DNA of 10,417 nucleotides. Source: Methanobacteriota archaeon (lineage in GTDB: Archaea > Altiarchaeota > Altiarchaeia > IMC4 > QMZM01). The notes below the pieces were generated by a model. It did not search any database and was not told the DNA's origin. It saw only the letters and a list, made by a program, of their open reading frames with translations. The position numbers and the translations under genes were made by a program. This document shows, in pieces, positions 1 to 5,862 of this stretch (positions are counted from its first letter, which is position 1; every line of letters begins with the position of its first letter). The stretch covers positions 1 to 10,417 of the forward strand of contig JAKFXM010000043.1 in the NCBI GenBank assembly GCA_021731385.1, written 5' to 3'.

Positions 1-299
1 AGTTTTCTCTCTAAGGGATTTGCTCCTGCATGTGTTATCCAGAATACCTGATTTTCAAATCCTGCTATGTGTTCTGTTTCCTTGCCAAGAATATCCTCAG
101 GGATAACTACGGGGAAAAGAACCGGTTCATGCCCATGCTCTTCAAGCATTTTCTCCAGATGTTTTTGCATCTGCCGGATTATAAAGAGACCCCATCTCCG
201 GTATATCAGCATACCTTTTGCAGGATACCTTGAATCAACTATCTCTGCATCTTCCAGAATTTTCAGATACCATTCGGAGAATTTATCTTCTTGCGTCAT
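1..299 (-). CDS. proS: Prolyl-tRNA synthetase, N-terminal part (cut by window edge)
   Basis: Only the first 99 codons are in the window; the gene runs off the left edge. The enzyme charges tRNA-Pro with proline in the cytoplasm. The translation shows the opening of an archaeal/eukaryotic-type class II ProRS: FSEWY at residues 7-11, a RYPAKGM segment at 24-30, and then the motif 1 region ending in LFPVVIPED (61-69) with the conserved proline 63, followed by EHIAGF (76-81) and the WITHAG segment. The ATG at 299-297 is preceded in frame by a TGA two codons upstream, so it is the first possible ATG. No convincing Shine-Dalgarno sequence precedes it. The 148 bases between this start and the YgiT-like gene carry two hairpins. 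Family assignment is made by recognising the sequence and is strong although only one fifth of the protein is visible. Confidence 0.93.
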   Translation of the reverse strand, partial: MTQEDKFSEWYLKILEDAEIVDSRYPAKGMLIYRRWGLFIIRQMQKHLEKMLEEHGHEPVLFPVVIPEDILGKETEHIAGFENQVFWITHAGANPLERK

Positions 300-323
300 C
301 TTTCAAATTTATCTCAAAATCTT

Positions 324-355
324 CCAACAAGAAATGAACGAAGTTCATTTGTTGG
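324..355. repeat. Hairpin-forming inverted repeat upstream of proS
   Basis: AAATGAAC at 332-339 and GTTCATTT at 343-350 are perfect complements around a 3-base loop. The stem is extended by CCAAC (324-328) with GTTGG (351-355), leaving a 3-base AAG bulge on one side. It lies 25 bases before the proS start codon and would probably fall in its 5' leader if transcription starts upstream. No T-tract follows on either strand, so a classical intrinsic terminator is unlikely. Function is unknown. Confidence 0.7.
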
Positions 356-357
356 TT

Positions 358-389
358 ATTAGAAAGTATATTTTAATATACTTTCTAAT
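358..389. repeat. 32-bp palindrome with A+T core, possible proS promoter or operator
   Basis: ATTAGAAAGTATAT at 358-371 is repeated as its exact reverse complement at 376-389; counting the centre, 15 base pairs match around a 2-base axis. The core, read on the minus strand, contains TATATTAAAATATA, which resembles an archaeal TATA box. If used as such, transcription towards proS would start roughly 25 bases further on, inside the neighbouring hairpin. Perfect symmetry of this length is also what a dimeric repressor operator looks like. The two palindromes lie only 2 bases apart. Role not shown by the sequence. Confidence 0.65.
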
Positions 390-447
390 TCAATAAAAAC
401 ACAGAATCCTGTTGAATTCCATCTGAGTTATAATGAAATTTAACTAA

Positions 448-690
448 TTAACACGGAAGAGGAACCTCGTATGCATTCTTTGCCCTAACCAATTTTATGC
501 TCTTCTCGCTAACTTTATCCTCAATTTTCTCTAATTCTCTGGCAACATCAATTGTATAATAAATCTCGCCACATTGAGTGCAGACATCTGCTGGCACACC
601 TTTTATTATCAGGAATTTATCCTCTAACTCTGTTGGAATGTCCACAACCTTATGCTCTGTTTTTCCATTACAGATCGCACATTTTTTCAT
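448..690 (-). CDS. YgiT-type zinc-finger protein, probable antitoxin
   Basis: This 80-residue protein has two CxxC pairs, C4/C7 (CAIC) and C37/C40 (CTQC), the second in the typical PADVCTQCGE setting. This is the signature of the YgiT/MqsA-type zinc-binding domain found in antitoxins. After the second pair comes a helical tail (YYTIDVARELEKIEDKV) that ends soon after, so there is no full helix-turn-helix domain as in MqsA. The start ATG at 690 overlaps the stop codon of the upstream DUF4258 gene (ATGA), with GGAGG 8 bases before the ATG, so the two are translationally coupled. The pairing DUF4258 then YgiT is a recurrent toxin-antitoxin-like arrangement in archaea and bacteria. That it neutralises the upstream product is inference from family and gene order. 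Confidence 0.85.
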   Translation of the reverse strand: MKKCAICNGKTEHKVVDIPTELEDKFLIIKGVPADVCTQCGEIYYTIDVARELEKIEDKVSEKSIKLVRAKNAYEVPLPC

Positions 691-992
691 TTCAACTTCC
701 TCCGGAATCTAAAATTTATCCATTTATTTGGGTCTGGTTCATAGGCAGTTATAATTATAATCTCCTCGTCTGATAACGCATAGACTACATGTATTGGTCT
801 ATTATTGGACTTTCCATAAATTAAACAACTTGGGAATGGCATATCATCAGGGTATTTCTCAAGTATATCACCACTGGATATAACCTCCAGAATATCATCA
901 ATGCGAATCCTGCGTGCTCGCATTTGGATTCTGGCATGATGTCTTATCTGAACTTTTCTCTCTGAAATAAATTTTTTGATTTTAGCAATCAT
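687..992 (-). CDS. DUF4258 protein, probable toxin of a TA pair
   Basis: The 101-residue protein matches the DUF4258 pattern: an N-terminal RHHARIQMRARRI segment (residues 17-29) with paired histidines and arginines, an HVVYALSDEEIIIITAYEP strand pair (68-86), and the closing DPNKW. DUF4258 proteins are regarded as small RelE/BrnT-like toxins, but for this one toxicity and target are inference. The ATG at 992 is preferred. An in-frame ATG at 1043 exists, but its first codons read through the T-arm and acceptor stem of tRNA-Trp (giving VQIPPAPN), which is an artefact. The gene begins 25 bases after the mature tRNA 3' end, with no T-tract between them. It overlaps the YgiT-type gene by 4 bases. 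No strong Shine-Dalgarno sequence stands directly before the ATG; an AGGAT lies about 16 bases upstream. Confidence 0.82.
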   Translation of the reverse strand: MIAKIKKFISERKVQIRHHARIQMRARRIRIDDILEVISSGDILEKYPDDMPFPSCLIYGKSNNRPIHVVYALSDEEIIIITAYEPDPNKWINFRFRRKLK

Positions 993-1016
993 TATTTTTG
1001 ATAATATCCTGTAATT

Positions 1017-1164
1017 TGGGGCCGGGGGGATTTGAACCCCCATCCGCAGGTCTCTCTAAACCAAAATTTCTTGACAGACCCGCAATTCATCATTGCCATA
1101 AAAGGCTCAGCGCTCCAGTAGGTTTTCTGGAGCCTGCTAGGATACCAGACTACCCCACAGCCCC
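1017..1164 (-). tRNA. tRNA-Trp (anticodon CCA) with a 75-nt intron
   Basis: Read on the minus strand, exon 1 is 1164-1127 and exon 2 is 1051-1017. The acceptor GGGGCTG pairs with CGGCCCC, followed by discriminator A73; CCA is not encoded. The D-arm has A14, GG18-19 and A21, with three pairs plus a T-T mismatch at 13-22. The anticodon stem is GCAGG/CCTGC and the loop starts CT-CCA-G, giving anticodon CCA and tryptophan. The T-arm is GGGGG-TTCAAAT-CCCCC. The intron interrupts after position 37, the usual archaeal site. Around the junctions, CTCC and AGAG form a 4-position helix (one C-A mismatch) flanked by two AGA bulges, with AAACC/GGTTT beyond: a near-canonical bulge-helix-bulge cut within each bulge (AG^A). 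The splicing enzyme gene, endA, lies 1.2 kb upstream on the same strand. Confidence 0.95.
1052..1126 (-). ncRNA. tRNA-Trp intron containing a box C/D 2'-O-methylation guide RNA
   Basis: Box D (CTGA) is at 1110-1107 and box C (ATGATGA) at 1093-1087. They are joined by GCC/GGC (1106-1104 with 1097-1095) and a small loop, which makes a k-turn closing stem. CTGGAGC at 1118-1112 is complementary to exon bases 31-37. The fifth base before box D (G at 1115) faces C34, exactly as the D+5 rule requires, so methylation of C34 is predicted. After box C, GCGGGTCTG (1083-1075) is complementary to bases 35-43 of the spliced tRNA with one G-U pair; a clear D' box is missing there. Archaeal tRNA-Trp introns are known to guide methylation at C34 and position 39, as in Haloferax. 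In the linear intron box D comes before box C; circularising the excised intron would restore the usual order. Confidence 0.85.
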
Positions 1165-1184
1165 GTAGATTTTATAAACAAGTG

Positions 1185-1193
1185 AAATTATAT
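1185..1193 (-). promoter_or_regulatory. TATA-like box of tRNA-Trp
   Basis: On the minus strand ATATAATTT lies about 25 bases before the mature tRNA 5' end at 1164, in the 51 bases between the PfkB kinase stop and the tRNA. A second A+T element, TTTATAAA (1178-1171), is too close to the tRNA to act at the usual distance unless there is no leader-derived offset. Assignment rests on spacing and composition only. Confidence 0.5.
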
Positions 1194-1215
1194 CGAATTA
1201 CGGTATTAAATCCCG

Positions 1216-2124
1216 TCAGAACAGGTGTTCAAATGCAACAATCTCCTTGAATTTGTTGTATCTCTCCTGGATCTTTTCCTTGCTCAGGTTTTGGAATTTT
1301 TCGATACTGAAACTCTCGATTACATAGGATGCCATAACGCTGCCATAGACCATCCCCCTCTTAATCATGCTGTCATCGACACTACCATTCTTTGCCAAAT
1401 ATCCGACCGTTCCTCCGGCGAATGAGTCCCCTGCACCTGTCGGGTCTACAACATTTTCCAGGGGATATGCCGAAACGCTGAAAAAGGTATCGTTTGAAAA
1501 AAACAATGCACCGTGTTCGCCCTTTTTTATAACAAGTTTTTTTACACCCATGTCCAGGAGCGACCTTCCGGCCTTTATAAGATTTGATGTATTGCAGATT
1601 TCCCTTGCCTCTCCATCATTTACGATGACCATATCAACCATGGCAAGAATTTCCAGCAATTCTTTCTTTTTATGCTCTATCCAGAAATTCATGGTATCGC
1701 ATAAACTGTATTTTGGTTTTATCTTCCTGAGAACCTCGATCTGGATTTCAGGGTCTATGTTTGCGAGAAAGAGGAATTTGCAGTTCTTATAATTATCCGG
1801 TATTTTTGGACTAAATGTTTCAAGCACATTGAGTTCTGTCTTCAGGGTGTGGGCATGATTCATGTCATACTCATAAGAGCCGGACCATCTGAAGGTCTTT
1901 CCATCAGAGTATTCGATACCTGACAGGTCTATATTTGCAGATTCAAGAATTCCCATGTATTCCCTTGGAAAATCCCTGCCAACAACCCCAAGAATTCCGC
2001 ATTCGGTAAAGAAATTTGCAGCGATTGAGAAGTAGACCCCTGAACCACCAAGAACATCTTTAACGCTTCCAAATGGTGTTTTTATGGTATCAAGTGCAAT
2101 CGTTCCAAGAGTTACTATGTTCAA
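1216..2124 (-). CDS. PfkB/ribokinase-family sugar or nucleoside kinase
   Basis: The protein (302 residues from the preferred start) has the two PfkB signatures: an N-terminal glycine motif GGSGVYFS (26-33) and the C-terminal DPTGAGDSFAGG (227-238), in which D233 is the expected catalytic base and GAGD forms the anion hole. VIVNDGEAREI (167-177) matches the conserved N-x-x-E region. The length is normal for ribokinase-like enzymes. It should phosphorylate a hydroxyl of a sugar or nucleoside with ATP, but the substrate cannot be read from the sequence. The start is unusual: the frame is open up to TTG 2136 and GTG 2133, but TTG 2124 is preceded 5 bases upstream by GGTGA and gives MNIVTLGTIALD, the usual family N-terminus. 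The first codons follow the stop of the small membrane protein, so the genes are probably co-transcribed with endA. Confidence 0.88.
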   Translation of the reverse strand: MNIVTLGTIALDTIKTPFGSVKDVLGGSGVYFSIAANFFTECGILGVVGRDFPREYMGILESANIDLSGIEYSDGKTFRWSGSYEYDMNHAHTLKTELNVLETFSPKIPDNYKNCKFLFLANIDPEIQIEVLRKIKPKYSLCDTMNFWIEHKKKELLEILAMVDMVIVNDGEAREICNTSNLIKAGRSLLDMGVKKLVIKKGEHGALFFSNDTFFSVSAYPLENVVDPTGAGDSFAGGTVGYLAKNGSVDDSMIKRGMVYGSVMASYVIESFSIEKFQNLSKEKIQERYNKFKEIVAFEHLF

Positions 2125-2136
2125 TCTTATCACCAA

Positions 2137-2322
2137 TTATTTTACCATCTTCAGCCCATCAGTATAACCTCGCCGATATGCTGCAAAGATGAAAATTAAG
2201 GATAATAACGCAATTCCAATTGTGTCTATGGACGAGAATTGTATTATAATTACAAGTGCTAAAAACCCAATTGCTGAATAGAACACACCAAGTATAACGC
2301 CTTTCTTTGTTAGTTCTTCCAT
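2137..2322 (-). CDS. Small two-helix membrane protein, unknown function
   Basis: The 61-residue product has two hydrophobic stretches, about residues 8-28 and 33-49, joined by a short SSIDT turn, with a positively charged RRG and a lysine-containing tail. This predicts a helical hairpin in the membrane with both ends on the same side, probably cytoplasmic because the flanks carry the positive charges. It sits 11 bases after endA, with a GGTGGT element just before the ATG, and its stop codon abuts the PfkB kinase frame. I recognise no family. The tight spacing and preceding Shine-Dalgarno-like sequence support it as a real gene rather than a chance frame; another frame over the same bases gives no protein-like sequence. 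Confidence 0.68.
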   Translation of the reverse strand: MEELTKKGVILGVFYSAIGFLALVIIIQFSSIDTIGIALLSLIFIFAAYRRGYTDGLKMVK

Positions 2323-2333
2323 TTAGACCACCA

Positions 2334-2846
2334 TTAGAATTTGATCCTGTCAATCTGGTAATAGGTAATATCCCCCTCCTCGTCAACAATTGCGTAAATC
2401 ATGCCTTTGTTAACATTCTGGGAAAGCCTTATCGCCCTTGCAATTTCCGGGAACGAACATGTATATTCCTCGGGGACAACATGAACAAGATATCTCGAAT
2501 GCCCCGACTTTATGTTGGAGCCCCTCTCATAAACCCTGAAGTCCGTGCCGAATTTCAGCCCCGTCCTTACCAAGAGACCGCGGGTTCTCAAATCGCTGTA
2601 GACGGAATATTTTGCATAGAAATTCCCCTCTACCTTGTTACCTATCTTAAGTAAATCCTCAAACTTCAGGGATTTCTTTCCGTCGGTTATCTGGATTTTT
2701 TCATTCTCAAGGAGGTACAGGGCTTCAATAAGCGATATCTCATATCTGCTGCCCACTGCCTCTCCAAATCCCTTTTCCTTCAGGAAGGATTTTGCCTCAT
2801 TCTCCCCGATTATCACCTTCGTTCCGGAAAGTATACCTACGGCCAT
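2334..2846 (-). CDS. endA: tRNA-splicing endonuclease EndA
   Basis: The protein (170 residues) is the short, homotetramer-forming archaeal type, similar in length to the roughly 180-residue Methanocaldococcus enzyme. It cuts pre-tRNA at bulge-helix-bulge motifs, leaving 2',3'-cyclic phosphate ends. The catalytic triad is visible as Y106 (DFRVYERG), H116 (SGHSRYLVH) and K147 (NVNKGMIYAIVDEEGD). The spacings of 10 and 31 residues equal those of the known Y115/H125/K156 triad. The acidic loop typical of the heterologous tetramer contacts lies just before the C-terminus. The ATG at 2846 is about 26 bases from the A+T element TTTAATTTA on the minus strand, which suggests a leaderless mRNA. It diverges from kae1 and heads a minus-strand run that includes an intron-bearing tRNA-Trp, a direct substrate. 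Confidence 0.95.
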   Translation of the reverse strand: MAVGILSGTKVIIGENEAKSFLKEKGFGEAVGSRYEISLIEALYLLENEKIQITDGKKSLKFEDLLKIGNKVEGNFYAKYSVYSDLRTRGLLVRTGLKFGTDFRVYERGSNIKSGHSRYLVHVVPEEYTCSFPEIARAIRLSQNVNKGMIYAIVDEEGDITYYQIDRIKF

Positions 2847-2883
2847 CAGGTTATAATATCTACATTTGATAAATTAAAGGAAA
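2847..2883. promoter_or_regulatory. Divergent endA/kae1 promoter region
   Basis: Only 37 bases separate the two start codons. On the plus strand TTATAATA at 2851-2858 is centred about 29 bases before the kae1 ATG. On the minus strand TTTAATTTA at 2877-2869 is centred about 26 bases before the endA ATG. Both distances are those of a TATA box for a transcript that begins at or next to the start codon. The two boxes and transcription starts interleave, so the promoters probably compete. AAAGG just before the kae1 ATG could also serve as a weak ribosome-binding site. Confidence 0.55.
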
Positions 2884-3855
2884 ATGATATGCATGGGAAT
2901 CGAGGGAACTGCCCATACACTTGGAATCGGAATAGTGAATTCGGACAATAGGGTTCTTGCTGACGAGAGAAGGATTTACTCACCTAAGGCAGGAATCCAT
3001 CCAAGGGAGGCTGCGCAATTTATTGCTGATAATTTCAAAAATGCGCTGGATTCTGCGCTTGAAAAATCAAATCTCGAATTTAATCACATAAATTTGATTT
3101 CATTCTCTCAGGGCCCTGGGCTTGGTCCGTGTCTAAGGACAGTAGCTACGGGAGCACGTGCCCTTTCTCTTCATTATAAAATCCCGATTATCGGGGTAAA
3201 TCACTGCATAGCACATATTGAGATAGGAAAGATTACTGGAAAATTCCATAACCCACTTGTCCTTTATGTCTCTGGCGGAAATACGCAGATACTGAGGTTA
3301 AGGGACAAAAGGTACAGAATTTTTGGCGAAACACTGGATATAGGAATTGGGAATATGCTTGACAAATTTGGAAGAACTGCCGGATTAAAGCATCCCGCAG
3401 GTCCGAGGATAGAGGAACTTGCAAAGAATGGAAAAAATTACATAGAATTGCCTTATGTAGTAAAAGGCACGGATCTCTCTTTTTCAGGGGTTCTTACAAG
3501 TGCAGAACAGAAACTTAAGGCAGGGGCAGGTCTAGAGGATCTATGTTTCTCTCTACAAGAGACTGCATTTTCTATGCTCACCGAGGCTACGGAAAGGGCA
3601 CTTGCTCATCTCAAAGCCACGGAATTGCTGCTAACTGGCGGTGTAGGAAATAATGAGAGATTGCAGGAAATGCTTGGTATTATGGCTAAGGAACATAATG
3701 CAAAATTCGGATTCCCTAAAAATTACTGCAGTGATAACGGGGTTATGATTGCAATTCTCGGATTGCTCATGTATAATTCCGGAATAAGGCATTGCATAGA
3801 GGATACCATAATAAAGCAGAAATTCAGGAGTGACGATGTTAGAATACTATGGTAA
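2884..3855 (+). CDS. kae1: Kae1, KEOPS-complex tRNA N6-threonylcarbamoyltransferase
   Basis: Kae1 transfers the threonylcarbamoyl group to A37 of ANN-decoding tRNAs within the KEOPS complex. The 323-residue protein begins MICMGIEGTAHT, the typical start of the family. It shows the metal-binding histidines H107 and H111 (NHCIAHIEIG), the nucleotide-binding SGGNTQ (130-135), SQGPGLGP (75-82), TGGVGNNERL (251-260) and the late CSDNGVM with D284 as third metal ligand. It ends at ILW with no Bud32 kinase domain, so unlike the fused form in Methanocaldococcus and some others, Bud32 must be encoded elsewhere. The ATG at 2884 is preferred over ATG 2893 because of the conserved MIC start and TATA spacing. 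The next gene on this strand, lonB, follows after 34 bases. Confidence 0.95.
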   Translation: MICMGIEGTAHTLGIGIVNSDNRVLADERRIYSPKAGIHPREAAQFIADNFKNALDSALEKSNLEFNHINLISFSQGPGLGPCLRTVATGARALSLHYKIPIIGVNHCIAHIEIGKITGKFHNPLVLYVSGGNTQILRLRDKRYRIFGETLDIGIGNMLDKFGRTAGLKHPAGPRIEELAKNGKNYIELPYVVKGTDLSFSGVLTSAEQKLKAGAGLEDLCFSLQETAFSMLTEATERALAHLKATELLLTGGVGNNERLQEMLGIMAKEHNAKFGFPKNYCSDNGVMIAILGLLMYNSGIRHCIEDTIIKQKFRSDDVRILW

Positions 3856-3856
3856 T

Positions 3857-3889
3857 GAGATATAATCTTAGAATTCATGATATATCCCG
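3857..3889 (+). promoter_or_regulatory. TATA-like boxes before lonB
   Basis: ATATAAT at 3860-3866 is centred about 27 bases before ATG 3890, and ATATATCC at 3879-3886 stands at a similar distance before the in-frame ATG 3911. Either could drive a leaderless lonB transcript, so the boxes do not settle which start is used. The region is the gap between kae1 and lonB; read-through from kae1 is also possible. Confidence 0.45.
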
Positions 3890-5824
3890 ATGCAGATTGA
3901 TAAATTGAAGATGGGGGAGAATAAGGAAACAATGAAGGAGGAAGTCAAGAATAAAAAGGATATAGCATCAATGAAATCCTGGGATGATTTTGAAACAACA
4001 GAGGAGATAAAGGCCCCGGAGAAACTTATAGATCAGATTATAGGACAGGATCATGCCGTTGATATAGTAAAAAAGGCTGCAAAGCAGAGGAGGCATATTC
4101 TACTTATCGGGGAACCTGGAACCGGGAAGTCAATGCTTGCAAATGCAATGACAGAACTTCTGCCAAGTCAAGATCTTGTTGATATTCTTGCATATCCTAA
4201 TCCGGAAGACGAAAATAACCCCAAAATCCAGATTGTTCCTGCAGGCGATGGTATAAAGATTATAAAAAAAGAACGCGAGAGAACCGGTGAAACTCCGGAA
4301 TCCAGGAGGGGAAATCAGCTACTTTTACCATTTATCATAATATTAGCAGCTGTTGGTTTGGCATTGTTTAAACCGGAATTACAGTTGATTAGTGTAGCAT
4401 TAATTGGATTTGGAATTCTCATATTCTTCCTTTTTGGTCTGAATATAAGGCTCATGATGGTTGGCGGTCCAAAATCGAATATACCGAAGATTATTGTAGA
4501 CAATGCAAACAGGAAGACAGCACCATTTTATGATGGTACAGGAGCACATGCTGGTGCATTGCTGGGTGATATAAAGCATGATCCATTGCAGAGTGGCGGG
4601 CTTGGAACACCTGCTCACCTAAGGGTTGTTTCGGGGCTTATTCACAAGGCTAATAAGGGTGTTCTCTTTATCGACGAGGTAGGAACGCTTGGAAAATCCC
4701 AACAGGATCTACTTACTGCACTTCAGGAAAAAGAACTTGGCATAACGGGAAGAAGTGAAATGAGTTCTGGGGCAATGGTCATGACAGACCCGGTTCCATG
4801 TGACTTTGTTCTTGTTGCTGCAGGAAATCTCAGTGTAATGCAGCATATGCACCCCGCACTTCGTTCGAGAATACGGGGCTATGGTTATGAGGTCTACATG
4901 GAGGATATGATAGAGGATAATAATCTTAACAGAAAGAGATTGGTACAATTTATGGTACAGGAAGTAACAAAGGATAAGAAAATTCCACACTTCACAAAGG
5001 ACGCTGTTGAAGAGATAATCAGGGAATCCAAGAGAAAGGCGGGTATGAGAAACAAAATGACGCTTCGCCTGAGAGAGATTGGTGGTTTGGTTCGTGCATC
5101 GGGGGATGTAGCAGTAGAAAAGGGGCATAATTATGTTACTAAGGAGGATGTCCTGGATGGAAAGAAATCGGCAAGGACACTTGAGCAGCAGGTGGGGGAT
5201 ACATATCTTGAAAAGAAAAAGGAATACAATATCCTTATAACAGAAGGCTCCAGGGTTGGCAGGGTTAATGGACTTGCTGTAATGGGGGAGGGAGGGACAG
5301 TTCTTCCGATAGTTGCTGAAATCGCCCCGGCACAGAGCAGGCAGCATGGCAGAATAATTGCAACAGGGAAACTTGGTGAAATTGCAAAAGAGGCAGTTAC
5401 AAATGTATCGGCATTGATAAAGATGATGAGCGGTAAGGATATCTCAAATCATGACATACATATACAATTCCTGCAGACATACGAGGGTGTTGAGGGGGAT
5501 TCCGCAAGTGTTAGCGTTGCAGTTGCGGTAATTTCCGCGCTTGAAAAGGTTGGTGTTAAGCAGGATGTTGCAATGACGGGCTCTTTGACGGTTAGGGGGG
5601 AGGTACTTCCTGTCGGCGGGGTTACACAGAAGATTGAAGCTGCTATTGAGGCAGGATTGAAAAAGGTTATAATCCCGAAAAGCAATGTAAAGGATGTCCT
5701 CCTTGAAAAGAGGTACGAAGGCAGGATTGAAATTGCATCCGCTGAAACCCTGATTGATGTGCTTAGCAATTCATTCACAGACGGTAAGGAGATTGTTGAG
5801 AAAATGAAGAAATTGATTGATTGA
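3890..5824 (+). CDS. lonB: Membrane-anchored ATP-dependent protease LonB
   Basis: The protein is an archaeal LonB: an AAA+ module with a membrane anchor inside it, then a serine-lysine protease domain. Over 644 residues one sees Walker A GEPGTGKS (74-81), two adjacent transmembrane helices at about 144-162 and 165-183 inserted in the AAA+ domain, Walker B VLFIDEV (258-264), the arginine-rich sensor stretch LRSRIRG (324-330), and the protease dyad S538 in EGDSAS and K581 in GGVTQKIEAA. It degrades unfolded and regulatory proteins at the inner face of the membrane. Length and order match the family. The start is uncertain: ATG 3890, or ATG 3911 giving a protein seven residues shorter; both have a TATA-like box at leaderless distance. 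Its final codons are followed by the radA promoter region. Confidence 0.96.
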   Translation: MQIDKLKMGENKETMKEEVKNKKDIASMKSWDDFETTEEIKAPEKLIDQIIGQDHAVDIVKKAAKQRRHILLIGEPGTGKSMLANAMTELLPSQDLVDILAYPNPEDENNPKIQIVPAGDGIKIIKKERERTGETPESRRGNQLLLPFIIILAAVGLALFKPELQLISVALIGFGILIFFLFGLNIRLMMVGGPKSNIPKIIVDNANRKTAPFYDGTGAHAGALLGDIKHDPLQSGGLGTPAHLRVVSGLIHKANKGVLFIDEVGTLGKSQQDLLTALQEKELGITGRSEMSSGAMVMTDPVPCDFVLVAAGNLSVMQHMHPALRSRIRGYGYEVYMEDMIEDNNLNRKRLVQFMVQEVTKDKKIPHFTKDAVEEIIRESKRKAGMRNKMTLRLREIGGLVRASGDVAVEKGHNYVTKEDVLDGKKSARTLEQQVGDTYLEKKKEYNILITEGSRVGRVNGLAVMGEGGTVLPIVAEIAPAQSRQHGRIIATGKLGEIAKEAVTNVSALIKMMSGKDISNHDIHIQFLQTYEGVEGDSASVSVAVAVISALEKVGVKQDVAMTGSLTVRGEVLPVGGVTQKIEAAIEAGLKKVIIPKSNVKDVLLEKRYEGRIEIASAETLIDVLSNSFTDGKEIVEKMKKLID

Positions 5825-5862
5825 TTTTATATTATAATAATCTTAATTCTAATTTGTATAAA
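5825..5862 (+). promoter_or_regulatory. TATA-like region before radA
   Basis: The whole gap between lonB and radA is A+T rich. ATTATAAT at 5831-5838 is centred about 28 bases before the radA ATG at 5863, consistent with a leaderless radA mRNA. There is no Shine-Dalgarno sequence before that ATG, which supports a separate leaderless transcript rather than internal translation from a lonB message. Confidence 0.5.

Noticed and set aside
358..389. Intrinsic terminator for the TA pair
   Set aside because: The stem is A+T rich and is not followed by a T-tract on either strand.
67..396. 109-residue open frame on the plus strand
   Set aside because: It overlaps the N-terminal part of proS on the opposite strand and runs through both palindromes; the composition is not protein-like.
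993..1043. Longer start for the DUF4258 protein at ATG 1043
   Set aside because: The added residues are encoded by the T-arm and acceptor stem of tRNA-Trp; the protein without them fits the family better.
2884..3855. Kae1-Bud32 fusion
   Set aside because: The frame stops at residue 323, directly after the Kae1 domain, with no kinase domain following.
4709..5347. 212-residue open frame on the minus strand
   Set aside because: It lies entirely antisense to lonB, is rich in Cys, His and Phe without any domain pattern, and has no gene context.
5821..5862. Upstream TTG start for RadA overlapping the lonB stop
   Set aside because: The extra 14 residues come from an A+T-rich promoter-like stretch, and ATG 5863 gives the conserved N-terminus.
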